The notes beneath the pieces are model-generated. The model worked only from the letters and a program-made list of their open reading frames with translations. It searched no databases and was not told the origin of the DNA. Below are positions 21,244 through 32,076 of a DNA stretch of 64,000 bases, in pieces. Position 1 is the stretch's first letter; each line of letters opens with the position of its first letter. The translations under genes and the position numbers were made by a program. Source of the DNA: Deinococcus hopiensis KR-140 (GTDB lineage Bacteria; Deinococcota; Deinococci; Deinococcales; Deinococcaceae); NCBI RefSeq assembly GCF_900176165.1, contig NZ_FWWU01000006.1, forward strand, positions 381,412 to 445,411, given 5' to 3'.

Positions 21244-21534
21244 ATGCCTCAGAGACTTAAGGGGGACGTTCGAGTCATCGATCACTTGATCGCCGTGATG
21301 CCCGATGGGCCGATTCGCCTGCATGATTGGCTCCTGCTGCTCCCGCCTCACGTCAGCCGCAAAACGGCAACCAGCGCCGCCCCGCTCGTTGTCGCTGAAC
21401 GCTTCGCGACCCGCCGGCCTGGACCCGGGGGATACTACGTCCTCACGCAAAAGGGGCAGCAAAAGCGTTTAGAAATCTGTGCCTCCCTGGGGCAGGCATC
21501 TGCTCTGCGTTTTCCCCCAGGCCCTTCGGTCTGA
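21244..21534 (+). CDS. Small protein with winged-helix-like pattern, 96 aa
   Basis: MPQRLKGDVRVIDHLIAVMP DGPIRLHDWLLLLPPHVSRK, then PGPGGYYVLTQKGQQKRLEI. The helix-helix-wing order and the YYVLTQKGQ strand resemble transcriptional-regulator winged helices ending in xLTxxG. TAAACT ends six bases before ATG; leaderless. Its stop overlaps the next gene's ATG (TGATG), suggesting co-translation. Confidence 0.55.
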   Translation: MPQRLKGDVRVIDHLIAVMPDGPIRLHDWLLLLPPHVSRKTATSAAPLVVAERFATRRPGPGGYYVLTQKGQQKRLEICASLGQASALRFPPGPSV

Positions 21535-21806
21535 TGGGCTTTTCCCGATCAAATGGTTTCACGCATGCCTTCACAAGCGGTCTGAAGTCCATGGAGGTCG
21601 TTCAGTACAGTGAAGTGGCTCTCGCCCTGCAGGTCAATGGCGAGACCGTTCGGACCTACCGCAGGACCGACTGGTACGTGAAGCCCGGAACTGGGCGTAA
21701 GCCGGATGAGCACGTTGAGATCTGGTGCTTGCAGGATGGGAGAGAAGTGCTGCTCAGCCGCAGGGGTACGGCGGGAGGCTGGACAGCACGCTGGCGGTGG
21801 CAGTAG
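21534..21806 (+). CDS. Small hypothetical protein, up to 90 aa
   Basis: MGFSRSNGFTHAFTSGLKSM EVVQYSEVALALQVNGETVR, ending LSRRGTAGGWTARWRWQ. The core from MEVVQYSE is a set of beta strands (WYVKPGTGRKPDEHVEIWCL). Start at 21534 is coupled to the upstream stop; ATG at 21591 is possible. Function unknown. Confidence 0.5.
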   Translation: MGFSRSNGFTHAFTSGLKSMEVVQYSEVALALQVNGETVRTYRRTDWYVKPGTGRKPDEHVEIWCLQDGREVLLSRRGTAGGWTARWRWQ

Positions 21807-22097
21807 GCCGCACAGCGGACTAAACTAAAGGCCCCGCCGCCTTTGTTGAGACGAACACAGACGCCGTGAACCCGGCGCTTGTCTCCCGGCAGACCGTGTG
21901 CCGGTCAGCGAACGCGCACCTGGCATTCGTGCCTGGCGCCTACGCAATTTTTACAGAACCCGGAGCGTTCACCGCCGCGGTGGGGCGACGTCTGGTTTTG
22001 TAGCCGGGGTCCCTCGTTCGCCTGGTGCCCGCGCCCTTCATGCACCTCCTGCTCTCTTCCGGCACGTGCCCGCTTCTTGAACGGTCAGGCGCAGGCG

Positions 22098-24590
22098 TTA
22101 TTTTCCTCCCATCACGTCACCCGCTGGCAGGGGCTTGGCAAAGAGGTATCCCTGCCCGAGCGTGCACCCCAGGTTCAGGAGGATGCTTCGCTCCTCTTCG
22201 CTTTCAATGCCTTCTGCGATGGTGGTTAATTGGAGCGCGCCGGCCAGATTGATGATGGCCTGCACGAGAGGCGTTCCTCCCGAGGTTCCAGCGAGCTGTG
22301 TGACGAACGCCCGGTCGATCTTGAGGATGTTGATCGGCAACTGGGCGAGTTGGCTCAGGCTGGAATAGCCAGTCCCAAAGTCGTCAATCGAAATCGAAAC
22401 CCCCAGGTTGCGCAGCGCCCGCATCTGGCCGACAGATTCGTCCACGTTGCGCATCACGGTCCGCTCGGTCAATTCAAGCTCCAGAAGTTCCGCGGGAAAG
22501 CCGGTCTCCTGCAGGCACGCCTGAACAATCTGCGCGAACTCTGGCCGTTCAAATTGAAGTGACGCCACGTTCACCGCAATTCTGAGGGGCGGGTGGCCTG
22601 CGGCAAGCCACGCGGCCCCCTGACTGCAGGCTTCGCGCAAGACCCACTCGCCAATGGGGAGGATCAGCCCCGTCTCCTCGGCAATCGGGATGAAGTGCGC
22701 CGGTGACACCCACCCCAGGTGGGGATGACGCCAGCGCAGCAGGGCTTCGACCGCCACAACTGACCCGTCTTCCAGGAAGACGACCGGCTGGTAATGGAGT
22801 TCCAGCTCCTGGAGTTCAGCGGCCCGGCGCAGGTACGAAGCGAGTTGGAAACGTTCGTAGGCACGGCGGTTCATTTCACTGCGGAAGACGGCAAAGCCAG
22901 TCTTCTGACTTTTGGCGCGGTACATGGCCAGGTCGGCGTTGCGCTGCAGGGTGGCCGCGTCCCGGCCTCCCCCAGGCACCACGCTGATGCCAATCGACGC
23001 CGTCAAGTTGAATTCCCTTTCTGGAAACACAAAGGGCCTTCCCAGCGCTTCCAGGATTCTGCGCGCCACCAGTTCTGCGCCGTCCTCTTGCGTAAAAGGC
23101 AGCAAGGCCGTGAACTCGTCGCCACTGATGCGCGCCAGGGGCGTTCCTTTTCGGACCTGGGTCTTGAGTCGGCGCGCCACCTCCTCGAGCACCGCGTCGC
23201 CCACGTGATGTCCAAAGGTATCGTTGACGCTCTTGAAATCGTCAAGATCGATAAACAAAAAGGCCAGGGGTTCCTGGTCCCCCCTGACGGCCTGCAGGGT
23301 CTCTTCCAGGCACTGGTTGAACGCTTCGCGGTTCATCAACCCTGTCAACGGATCGTGCTTCGCGTGGTGCAAAAGCTGGGCCGTGAGGTGATGGTGCTCG
23401 ATCGCAACGCCAGACAGCTGGCTGGCTCGGTCCAGATGCATAATGGTCCCGTCCGCCTTTTCCAGCGGCCGCTTCCCAAACACCGCGAGCGAGCCCAGAG
23501 GCGCCGCGTGGCCGTTCGAAATGGGGACGGCGGTGCACGAACGGAAGTCGCCGGCCAGCAGCAGCGTTCGTAAATCATTGGGCGGCGTAAGCTCCTCGAG
23601 GTCCTTAACGATCACGGTGCCGCGAATCATGGAGGCGAGGGGTTCTTCATCCACTGGGAGGCCGTCCAGCGCGTCTCTCAACGCCACCGGAAGGCTTGGC
23701 GCCGCCGCCACGAACAGGGCGTCGCCTTCCTTGAGCGTGAGCGAGCAGGCGTACCCCGGCAACTGACGCTCCACCATCAGGGCCACTTGATTCAGAACCT
23801 CGGAGAGGGGCTGACCCCGAACGACCATCTCGAGAATGGTGTTGCGGTCTTCCTGGGTCCGCTCCTCTCTTTTTCGCTCGCTGATGTCCTGAAAGTACAC
23901 GGCCAGCCCGCCGCGGTGTGGGTGCATATCCAGGGTAAACCAGGTGTTCAGGCCGGTGTAGTAATCCTCGTGACACACGTGCTTCTGCTCACGCATGGCC
24001 TCGCGATACCGGGATTCCCAACTGGATCCCCGCAGGTCGGGGAACGCCTCCCACAAGTCGCGGCCCAAAAGATCAGTTGCCCGCAGCCCCACCAGCCGCT
24101 CGGCCTGCGGGTTGAGGTAGGTGAGGCGCCACTCGGCGTCCAGGATGAAAAAGGCGTCGTGCATGTTCTCCAGCACTTCGGCAGCCTCGATGCTGTTCAT
24201 CCCGATGCCGCCAGTGAGGGGGAGCGCCGGTTCACGCTCACGCAAAATCACCAGGACAGAACTCAGCGCGCCCTCCTGACCTCGCAACGGGGTCATCAGG
24301 ACATCGCAATGATGTACGGTCGCCATGATTGCGCCGGGCAGCAGCGCCTGAAAGCGGTGGGGTTGCCCCTGCAAGACCACCGAAAGTCCCCAACGCATGG
24401 ACGCCTGCGCTTCTGTAGGCAACACCTCGGTCCACAGCTTGCCCTGATCCTCAGGGTGAATTCCGAGAAGCCGGGCAGCAGCGGGATTCATCCAGGCGAT
24501 CTCCTGAGCAGGACCCAGCAGGAGGAGGGCGTCCGGTGTCCCGTTGGAGACGGTGGTGAATTCTCCCACGCTGTGCTGCGTTAAACCCAT
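22098..24590 (-). CDS. PAS-PAS-GAF-GGDEF-EAL cyclic-di-GMP signalling protein
   Basis: 830-aa cytoplasmic protein without membrane segments. Two PAS domains (about 10-120 and 135-240, the second ending GLAVYFQDISERKREERT), a GAF domain (about 250-405), a GGDEF domain (410-570) and an EAL domain (580-825). The diguanylate cyclase signature is ISGDEF instead of GGDEF (residues 488-493) and there is no RxxD inhibitory site, so cyclase activity is doubtful. The EAL domain keeps EALLRW, the DDFGTGYSS loop and AEGIE, so it is probably an active c-di-GMP phosphodiesterase. Start MGLTQHSV has GAGG seven bases upstream; a longer frame adds 22 codons. Monocistronic. Confidence 0.9.
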   Translation of the reverse strand: MGLTQHSVGEFTTVSNGTPDALLLLGPAQEIAWMNPAAARLLGIHPEDQGKLWTEVLPTEAQASMRWGLSVVLQGQPHRFQALLPGAIMATVHHCDVLMTPLRGQEGALSSVLVILREREPALPLTGGIGMNSIEAAEVLENMHDAFFILDAEWRLTYLNPQAERLVGLRATDLLGRDLWEAFPDLRGSSWESRYREAMREQKHVCHEDYYTGLNTWFTLDMHPHRGGLAVYFQDISERKREERTQEDRNTILEMVVRGQPLSEVLNQVALMVERQLPGYACSLTLKEGDALFVAAAPSLPVALRDALDGLPVDEEPLASMIRGTVIVKDLEELTPPNDLRTLLLAGDFRSCTAVPISNGHAAPLGSLAVFGKRPLEKADGTIMHLDRASQLSGVAIEHHHLTAQLLHHAKHDPLTGLMNREAFNQCLEETLQAVRGDQEPLAFLFIDLDDFKSVNDTFGHHVGDAVLEEVARRLKTQVRKGTPLARISGDEFTALLPFTQEDGAELVARRILEALGRPFVFPEREFNLTASIGISVVPGGGRDAATLQRNADLAMYRAKSQKTGFAVFRSEMNRRAYERFQLASYLRRAAELQELELHYQPVVFLEDGSVVAVEALLRWRHPHLGWVSPAHFIPIAEETGLILPIGEWVLREACSQGAAWLAAGHPPLRIAVNVASLQFERPEFAQIVQACLQETGFPAELLELELTERTVMRNVDESVGQMRALRNLGVSISIDDFGTGYSSLSQLAQLPINILKIDRAFVTQLAGTSGGTPLVQAIINLAGALQLTTIAEGIESEEERSILLNLGCTLGQGYLFAKPLPAGDVMGGK

Positions 24591-25578
24591 GAATAACCTC
24601 GAGAAAGGCAGAGGGAAAGCCCGGAGAGCTAAGGCGTTGGTCGGGACTGCGCGCACTGTCCGGCACTTCAGTGGGCGCAGGTTTTGCTGGGTAGAGTGTA
24701 AAGCACGCGCCTTTCAGAGCGGGCGAAAGAAACGGCGGTGCGGGCAGCCAGCGTCTTGGCAGTGACGGGAGGTTGCCGCCCCCGGGCAGCCTGGCCCAGG
24801 ACCGAGTGAAACCGAAGCTTGTCAGTCTCCGAAAGCCGCCACGCCCGTGTGCAATTGCGGCAAGGTGGCGAGGTCCTCGCGGAAGACACCCTCTGCGATA
24901 CCTTTGCCCTCACCCAGCCTGCTCCCTCCTGAAAGGCCGCCAAGGTGAAATCGGCAGCCGCCACCGGTGATTAACAAAAGCGCTTCCTGAAGCCCCAGAT
25001 CGCGGGGAGCCGCAAGTCCGTAACGCAGCGAGCACCGCGTCTCCAGGTCGAGCACAAGCTGCGCCCAGCAGTTCCCGTCCCCGGGCTGAACTGTGCCGCA
25101 CCGACCTGAACCCGCTGATCCAGGGGCCGCAGGGTCTCATCAGGATTCGGGTTCATCCGTGATGAAATCACGGGCCAACCCGAGCGGACGTGCAACGCTA
25201 CGCCGCAGAGCAGGCAGGAAAAACGGTGACGCAGAGGCGTGGAATCACCGAAGCGGAGGGGGCGTAACGGAAGATCCGAAAACCGTATCACTGAGGGCCG
25301 TGGCTGCCCTCTCCCAGGTTTTCCCGGGCAGCGGGGGATGAGACCTCCCTCAGGGCCCGGCGAGCGGCCCCAGATGTCCCTCCGCTCGCTGTTCCTGGGC
25401 GCCCGACTGGCTCAGGACCAGATGGGGTCGCCGGGCGCCGTAGGTGGGATGGGACAGCGCACCTTCAGGAACTGGGCCTTCCAGGTGTGGACGGCCTTTC
25501 TCGCTGACGTCCGGGCACAGCGCAGTGATGCTGTCACCGCCCGGGCGATGGGCAGGGCCGCCTGCGGCGACGTTCTCC
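24591..25578. other. Gene-poor region between two cyclic-di-GMP genes
   Basis: About 1 kb with no supported gene on either strand; contains repeat A6. Confidence 0.45.
25142..25290 (-). repeat. Dispersed repeat family A, copy A6
   Basis: Reverse copy with well-kept ends: aggattcgggttcatccgtg on the left and gaagatccgaaaaccgtatc on the right. It shares the ggcaggaaaaacggtgacgc core with copies A1 and A5. Confidence 0.75.
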
Positions 25579-27372
25579 TCAACTGTCGGCCACCATCACC
25601 CGGTCCCGGCCCATTTGCTTCGCCCGGTACAACGCCTGATCCGCCAGCCCCAAGAGATGCCCGGTGTCCTCCCCGTGCACCGGGTAGGCGCTCACGCCAA
25701 TAGAGAGCGAGATTGCTCCGACCGTTTCCCCCCCGTGCTCCACCGAGAGCCTGCTCACCGCTTGCCGCAATCCCTCTGCACGCTCGTGCGCGGCCGTCAG
25801 GTCTGCTCCGGGCAATACCACCGCGAATTCCTCCCCGCCATACCGGCACACGACGTCTTCTGTCCGAAACTGTTTGCGCAACAGCTGGCCCAGTTCGATC
25901 AGCACCTGGTCCCCAGCCTCGTGCCCGTACGTGTCGTTGAACCGTTTAAAGTGATCGACGTCCAACATGAGCACGGACAGCGGTTGTCCATGGCGCACCG
26001 CCCGCCGCAACTCCCGCTCAAACGTTTCATCCAGATACCTGCGGTTGAACAGTCCCGTCAGTGGGTCACGTATGCTCTGTTGCCGCAAGGTTTCCCGCAA
26101 CCGCAGGTTGGACAGCCCCAAGGCGCTCTGATTGGCCACCGTCGTCGCCAACGACCGGATCCTCGCTTGCAAGGCGGGTTCCTCTGGCAAACCCCACAAG
26201 CGCAGATGTCCCAGGGCTTCTCCCTGAGCGAGCAGCGGAAAACACAGGTGGGCCTCCTGCATCAGGGGGCAGGGCAGCCCCAGGGGTTCTTCCTTTGGAT
26301 CGTAACGCTGCCCCCGGCGAACGGCGAGGCACTGACTGGGCTCGAACGTCAGTGTCTCGCCCCTCCTGGTTCCCCCCCACTGCGCCTGAACGTCCAGCAA
26401 GTTCTTGGACGAATTCAGAATGGAGAGCGTTCCACTGAGGCTCGGAAAGACCTGCGGGAGCGCGTGCTGCAGAACAACCTGCCCTTCTTCCAGGCCTAGG
26501 CAAGTCTGCAGCTGGGTGGCCAGCGTATTGCTCGTAACCACCTCTACGTTGCGGTCCTGCAACGCCGCATTCTGCTCGACCAGCGCTGTATGGGATTCGG
26601 AGAGGCGGACGGACATCGCGTTAAAGCTGGCGGCCAGGCGTCTTACCTCGAGAATCCGGAATTCCCCCAGCAAAGAGGGCTGTTCCGTCGCAGCAAGGCG
26701 CGCTGCGGCTTCCGCAAAACGGTGGAGTTTCCGGCTGAGCGTCTGAGCGACGAGCAAGCTGGAAAGCACGGAAGTCAGGATGGCGGCCAGGACGCCCACC
26801 ACAGTCACGACCTGATTGATCCACCGTGCCCGTGCCACCTCGGTCTGCCGGACCCGCAATTCTCTTTGCTCCGCTGTGGTGTACGCCTGGATCTCTTGCC
26901 GAATGGCGTCAATCAGCTGCTTTCCAAGCCCGCTTTTCTCCCGAACCACCACCCGCTGAGGCTGCGCAGTCCGGTTGGCAACCGCATAGTCCGCGATGTC
27001 GCGGTACCACTGGCCCAGCAGGGTTTCGATGCGCGCGACTCGGCCGAGTTGCCCGGAGCTGCCTGGGTCGACGTGCTCGTACTGTGAACGGCGCAGGGTT
27101 TGCAACTGGGCGTCCATCGTGGTGCGCGCGGCGTTGTACGGTTCGAGGAAAGGACGCTCCCCGGTGATGGCGTAGCCACGAATGCCCGTTTCCAGGTTGA
27201 GCACGGTCACCAAGGTGGCCTGGATCTGGGCCAGTTCCTGCTGCGTCTCGGCAACGTCCTGGGTCGCCGCCGCGTTGTTGACCATCGTCCACACGCTCAG
27301 CCCTCCAGACAGCAAGACGATGGTCCACAACAGGACCTGACGCTGAAGGAGGTAGGTACGAAGTCGAATCAT
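25579..27372 (-). CDS. Membrane diguanylate cyclase (CHASE3-HAMP-GAF-GGDEF)
   Basis: 597 aa. Two membrane segments (about 12-32 and 186-207) bracket a helical periplasmic CHASE3-like sensor with the typical VLNLETGIRGYAITGERPFL EPY. A HAMP-like linker, a GAF-like domain (about 285-425) and a GGDEF domain follow. The active site is canonical (YGGEEF, 511-516) and an RxxD product-inhibition site (RTED, 503-506) lies five residues before it, so it should make c-di-GMP with feedback control. Start MIRLRTYLLQ is 28 bases after a short leader; the next gene is the similarly oriented EAL protein downstream. Confidence 0.9.
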   Translation of the reverse strand: MIRLRTYLLQRQVLLWTIVLLSGGLSVWTMVNNAAATQDVAETQQELAQIQATLVTVLNLETGIRGYAITGERPFLEPYNAARTTMDAQLQTLRRSQYEHVDPGSSGQLGRVARIETLLGQWYRDIADYAVANRTAQPQRVVVREKSGLGKQLIDAIRQEIQAYTTAEQRELRVRQTEVARARWINQVVTVVGVLAAILTSVLSSLLVAQTLSRKLHRFAEAAARLAATEQPSLLGEFRILEVRRLAASFNAMSVRLSESHTALVEQNAALQDRNVEVVTSNTLATQLQTCLGLEEGQVVLQHALPQVFPSLSGTLSILNSSKNLLDVQAQWGGTRRGETLTFEPSQCLAVRRGQRYDPKEEPLGLPCPLMQEAHLCFPLLAQGEALGHLRLWGLPEEPALQARIRSLATTVANQSALGLSNLRLRETLRQQSIRDPLTGLFNRRYLDETFERELRRAVRHGQPLSVLMLDVDHFKRFNDTYGHEAGDQVLIELGQLLRKQFRTEDVVCRYGGEEFAVVLPGADLTAAHERAEGLRQAVSRLSVEHGGETVGAISLSIGVSAYPVHGEDTGHLLGLADQALYRAKQMGRDRVMVADS

Positions 27373-28615
27373 AGGGGAGGCACTCCAGGAAAGTTCTCCC
27401 CAGAATAAAGGTTCAGAGCAGCAGTGTTCTGACAGTCACCTTAGGCGGAACGGTCAAGCCTCCGGCATTTCGGGCCTCAGCGTCTGCCTGCACATCATTC
27501 TGGATGAGGTCCTGCTCACCCGTACCCAGAATCACGGGCGCCAACCCTGAGCCAGGCTGCCGGGCGCGGCCTGCAGAGCTGGGCCTTCGAGGACGTCTTC
27601 GCCTGGACCAAAGGCGCGCTGAAGGGGGAACGTGTCCGGCCGGTGCATCAGGTTATTGCGCTGCAGTGATCGCGGGCGAAATCACGTCACCCACGCTGCT
27701 GTGGCGACGCCCCACGGTGCCGGGCCCAATGGTCCGCCTAAACCGACGCGCAACGCCGCGCCGAATGCGGTTCCTCTCCCCGGCGCCACACCCGGCAGTG
27801 TCCCTGGCGCGGCTGACGACCACCGCTGCCGTGCGGCGCGGGCAGCTGAGCCGGGCCACCTCGCTGCGCTCTTTATCCGCGAGGCCGCCGAGGCTTCTTC
27901 TGACGGCGCGGCATCTCCAAAGCCGACATCGCAACTGACCCATCCGGGTCGTTCGCCGCATCGTCGCCGAACAGACCAGTGGGGAGACCGTCAATGCGGC
28001 GCACGTCCTTACGCCGCCAGTTATCCATCGACCCGTTGGGCCCCCACGATTCGGCTTGCCGGGTTAGTGCCGGCCGGTCCTCCTCGCATGCCAGCAGGGG
28101 ATGGCCAGCGCCGCACGACGTCATGCCCGGGTTTCACAATCAACCCGGTGATTTGCCCTGCTGCCCGGCAGATCGTGCCGCCCTTTCGCCGATTGTGGGC
28201 AGCGCACGACACATGGAAGACCTGCTCCGCGCCGTGAGCTCTGACGCCCGCGCTCACCCTGGACGTCACGGTCCTATCCCCCCTGCGCTCCGCATGCCTC
28301 CACCGTTTTCCTGAAAAGCCCCTCACTCGCACCCTTCTCTGGCCCAGCACGTGTCAACCCACGCCCGCCAGTCCCCCGTCGTCCAACCGGTGGATCCCCC
28401 CTTTCCGGAGCGTCTGGTGGTCCTCGGTTCGCCCTCAGCCCCGTATTCGTTCACCAACGCCTCTTCCTCCGCGCCAAACCCGGCGCACGCGCCCCCCTCA
28501 GGTGGCGGCTCGACCGTGGGTCCTGGGCCCCTTCGTCCTCCAGGAGGCCGCGCCCCCACGGGCGGCCCTGCTCCCTGGAAGGACCTGTCCTCCTGAACTG
28601 AACTACCCTGGCGTC
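27373..28615. other. Gene-poor region, probably containing gene debris
   Basis: About 1.2 kb. On the plus strand a short tail-like frame ends WAFEDVFAWTKGALKGERVR PVHQ at about 27670, which looks like the end of a lost gene. On the minus strand a small frame is listed separately. Nothing else is supported. Confidence 0.4.
27873..28028 (-). CDS. Possible small protein, 51 aa
   Basis: MDNWRRKDVRRIDGLPTGLF GDDAANDPDGSVAMSALEMP, then a basic tail RRQKKPRRPRG. Composition looks protein-like, but no ribosome site or -10 box is apparent, so it may be a remnant. Confidence 0.3.
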   Translation of the reverse strand: MDNWRRKDVRRIDGLPTGLFGDDAANDPDGSVAMSALEMPRRQKKPRRPRG

Positions 28616-29659
28616 ATGTCCACCCCCTCGCCCCTCGCGCACCTGGGGCCCCCACACCCACCCCTGCTCGGCCATCCACACGCGTACGACATTCGCGCCC
28701 TCCGTATTCAACCTGAAGCCCTGCAGGACTGGTCCGCCACCCTCACGCATAACGACAAACAGATTGCCCACCTCACCAGCCGCGCCGGCCACATCGACGT
28801 CGCGTTCAATGATCCGTACCAGGAAGCCACCTTCCTCCAACGCCTCCATGGTCGCACCCTCCCATCCGGCCTGCCCGCCACCGTCGAGAACGCCGCCCTG
28901 GACCTCATCCTGATCAAGGTCGCCGAAGAACACCCGGGCCTCATCCTTACCCGGAACGCCCAAGGAACGCCGGACGTCTTCCCCCGACCAGAAGGCGAAC
29001 TTCAGGAGGACGTCCTCGCGCTCCTCGCGCTCCAGGACGTGCACGAGCTCTACCAACCGGGGCAAGGCTGGTGTGAACTGCATTCCACGGGCAGCTTCCT
29101 CAGTTCAGCCCCACCCCTGGCCCTCCTCGACGCGTGTGAACAGGCCATGCGGCTGCATAGAGTCCAGCCCGGCGACACGGTGAACCTGTCCACCCTGCAC
29201 GTTCAGACCATGTTCGAGTTGGGCGGCATTGCCCGCGCCATCCTCAACCTGCCCGAGGAACCCGACACGCAGGGGGGAGCGCTCTCCCTCCAGTTTGTCG
29301 TCGCCTTGCTGGCTGCGATCGGCTCCACGCTCCCGCCTTCCAGACCAGAAGCCCAACAGGTCCTACAAGCCTGTCTAGAACGGACGTTTCCCGGGACGGA
29401 GGCGACCCTCGCCCACCTCAGCACGCCGGTGGAGGACACGTGTGGGCATGAAGACCTCCTGCGCGCGCTCGTGACCGTGTTGCCCCTCAGTGGGATGCCT
29501 GGCTGGGCCGACGGATCCGAACTGGGGGAGGTGCAAGACGACCTGCTCATGGCGGCCGTGAGTGTCATGCGCGCCCTGTATTCCGTCCTGCATGTGGACG
29601 TGAATGCCACGCTTCGTGACATGCTCGGTCCTTCACACGGGCCACGACAAGATGAATAA
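28616..29659 (+). CDS. Hypothetical protein, 347 aa
   Basis: Starts MSTPSPLAHLGPPHPPLLGH and ends MLGPSHGPRQDE. A proline-rich first 22 residues precede a mixed alpha/beta domain; no signal peptide or membrane segment and no motif I recognise. TACCCT ends six bases before ATG, with no Shine-Dalgarno: leaderless. Codon use is strongly GC-rich and typical of the host, in contrast to the AT-rich DNA right after it. Monocistronic. Confidence 0.7.
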   Translation: MSTPSPLAHLGPPHPPLLGHPHAYDIRALRIQPEALQDWSATLTHNDKQIAHLTSRAGHIDVAFNDPYQEATFLQRLHGRTLPSGLPATVENAALDLILIKVAEEHPGLILTRNAQGTPDVFPRPEGELQEDVLALLALQDVHELYQPGQGWCELHSTGSFLSSAPPLALLDACEQAMRLHRVQPGDTVNLSTLHVQTMFELGGIARAILNLPEEPDTQGGALSLQFVVALLAAIGSTLPPSRPEAQQVLQACLERTFPGTEATLAHLSTPVEDTCGHEDLLRALVTVLPLSGMPGWADGSELGEVQDDLLMAAVSVMRALYSVLHVDVNATLRDMLGPSHGPRQDE

Positions 29660-30177
29660 ATTCTCCCACGCTCAGGAAGAGAGTGGGTCCTGCACGCGTT
29701 GTAACTACTTAGTACGAGAATAACCCTCGTCCCTAACCACTCGCTATGACATTTAATCTAGCGTCTATAATCTACCAAGCAACGTAAAACTGGGATCATT
29801 GATGGCTGATTAAGTACCCCAGTCAAACAAGAAGGACTACTGCTTCTTCATGCTTTTGGAGGCTTTATATTTAGGAAAGAAACGAGTATTTATTATCACA
29901 GATGCCAATCCCTTGGCTGGCGTGTTAATATTAAAGGCAGTTGTAGCGTAAAATGCGAAGCTTATGGTTGTAGATCATTGATAAGGTGCTTCACGCCCTT
30001 GTAGACAATTTATCTATTGCAAGATACAGAGCAGTTGATCGGCGAGAGAGAGCGTTGAGCCGACGAGTTTGTGGCTGTTCGCCATGGGGAAGGCCGTAGC
30101 GCCGGGTGGTCACTGCAATTTTTCTTTGTCTCTGCACGGCTGTAAGATTGTAGCTACTTACCACGAGGGTGACCTTC
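29660..30177. other. AT-rich island
   Basis: Conspicuously lower GC than the rest of the window. One plus-strand frame without start codon (FGGFIFRKETSIYYHRCQSL GWRVNIKG) and one minus-strand frame at 29991-30179 (MKVTLVVSSYNLTAVQRQRK) are possible fragments. Likely horizontally acquired DNA. Confidence 0.4.
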
Positions 30178-30192
30178 ATGGTAAGTAGCTAC
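30150..30192. promoter_or_regulatory. Perfect 13-bp inverted repeat around two start codons
   Basis: GTAGCTACTTACC (30150-30162) and GGTAAGTAGCTAC (30180-30192) flank 17 bases. ATG codons for a plus-strand frame (30178) and a minus-strand frame (30179) sit inside. It could be an operator, an RNA hairpin hiding the plus-strand ribosome site, or a recombination site. Confidence 0.45.
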
Positions 30193-30346
30193 ATAATTAA
30201 CCTCGGTAAAAAATTTGCTAACAGCGTATTTAGTACTACAGTTGCAGTTGGCGATTCCGTCTCTAAAACACGGGAATTCTCGGGAGGTGACTGGTGACAG
30301 AAAGCCCTTGAACAGCAGGTTCCTGGAGCGACTGCAACTGTGGTAA
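30178..30346 (+). pseudogene. 5' fragment of a low-GC gene, nonsense-mutated and cut by IS5
   Basis: GAGGGTGA lies five bases before ATG. The frame reads MVSSYIINLGKKFANSVFST TVAVGDSVSKTREFSGGDW, stops at TGA, and continues in the same frame QKALEQQVPGATATVVRS up to the IS5 left end. Thus one nonsense codon and one insertion. Product not recognised. Confidence 0.45.
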
Positions 30347-31173
<827 letters not shown>

Positions 31174-31401
31174 TGTACTGTGTTCTTTGCCAGCACTTTC
31201 AGACCCAACGGACTACCACGACTCGCCACAAGGGTCACCCTCACGGTGTGTAATGACCATGCGTTTATCCTCGCAAGACCCGGTATTCGCCTTTGCCCGG
31301 TACGGCCGCCGGGCGCTTGATGTCGTCGCCCGTCACTATGACGAGGCGCACCGCTGTGACATCAAGGAGTCCACGCTTCCTGGTCACGCGCGGCGGCAAG
31401 G

Positions 31402-32076
31402 TCAGCCCGGCACCTTCAGGCCGTACCCCACGCCGCGCACCGTTCGGAGCAGGCTATACCCGCCCACACTCCGCAACTTGTTCCGTAAGTTCCCCATATG
31501 CACGTCCACCACGTTCGAGTGGCGGGAAAGCTGCCCGTTCCAGAGCTTCTGATCGATCTCCTGCCGGGAGTACACCCGGCCAGGTTGCCGGGCCAGCAGC
31601 AGCAGCAACTCGTACTCTTTCGGAGAAAGTTCAATCGGGCGACCGTCGTACGTTACTTGCCGCTTCAGCGTATGAATCTCCAGGGTGCCGTAAGACAACA
31701 TCTCCGCACCCCCTTGGTACTGACGGAGCTGCACCTTGACGCGGGCGACGAGTTCTTCCGGGTGAAAGGGCTTGGTGAGGTAGTCGTTGGCGCCCGCTTC
31801 CAGAAGGCCGACTTTCCGGTCTACGGCGTCCACCGCCGTCAGGATGATGATGGGGAAGGTGCTGGTTTTGCGCAGGCGGCGAGCGACTTCCGCGCCGTCA
31901 AAATCAGGGAGGCCGAGGTCGAGAATGACGAGTTGTGGAGGTTGCTCCCGGGCATAGATCAGGCCGGTGAGGCCGTCGGGTGCGGTCACGACGTTGCAGC
32001 CCGCTTGGTTCAATTCGTATTGAACCACATTCGCGATGTCGGCGTTGTCTTCGATCAGTAGGATATGCGGCGGCAT
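31402..32076 (-). CDS. OmpR/PhoB-family response regulator
   Basis: 224 aa: receiver domain (1-115) with acidic pair ED at 9-10, phospho-acceptor Asp in LVILDLGLPDFDG, switch Thr in IIILTAVDAVD and Lys in YLTKPFHP; then a winged-helix DNA-binding domain (130-222) with ELSPKEYELLLLLARQPGRV and VVDVHMGNLRNKL. It resembles the D. radiodurans regulator DrRRA in length and receiver sequence as far as I can recall, but orthology is not proven. GAGGAG lies six bases before ATG. No histidine kinase is adjacent, so it is an orphan here. Confidence 0.9.
   Translation of the reverse strand: MPPHILLIEDNADIANVVQYELNQAGCNVVTAPDGLTGLIYAREQPPQLVILDLGLPDFDGAEVARRLRKTSTFPIIILTAVDAVDRKVGLLEAGANDYLTKPFHPEELVARVKVQLRQYQGGAEMLSYGTLEIHTLKRQVTYDGRPIELSPKEYELLLLLARQPGRVYSRQEIDQKLWNGQLSRHSNVVDVHMGNLRNKLRSVGGYSLLRTVRGVGYGLKVPG

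Noticed and set aside
31187..31739. Plus-strand frames opposite the response regulator
   Set aside because: The minus strand encodes a complete receiver plus winged-helix protein; the plus frames are shadows.
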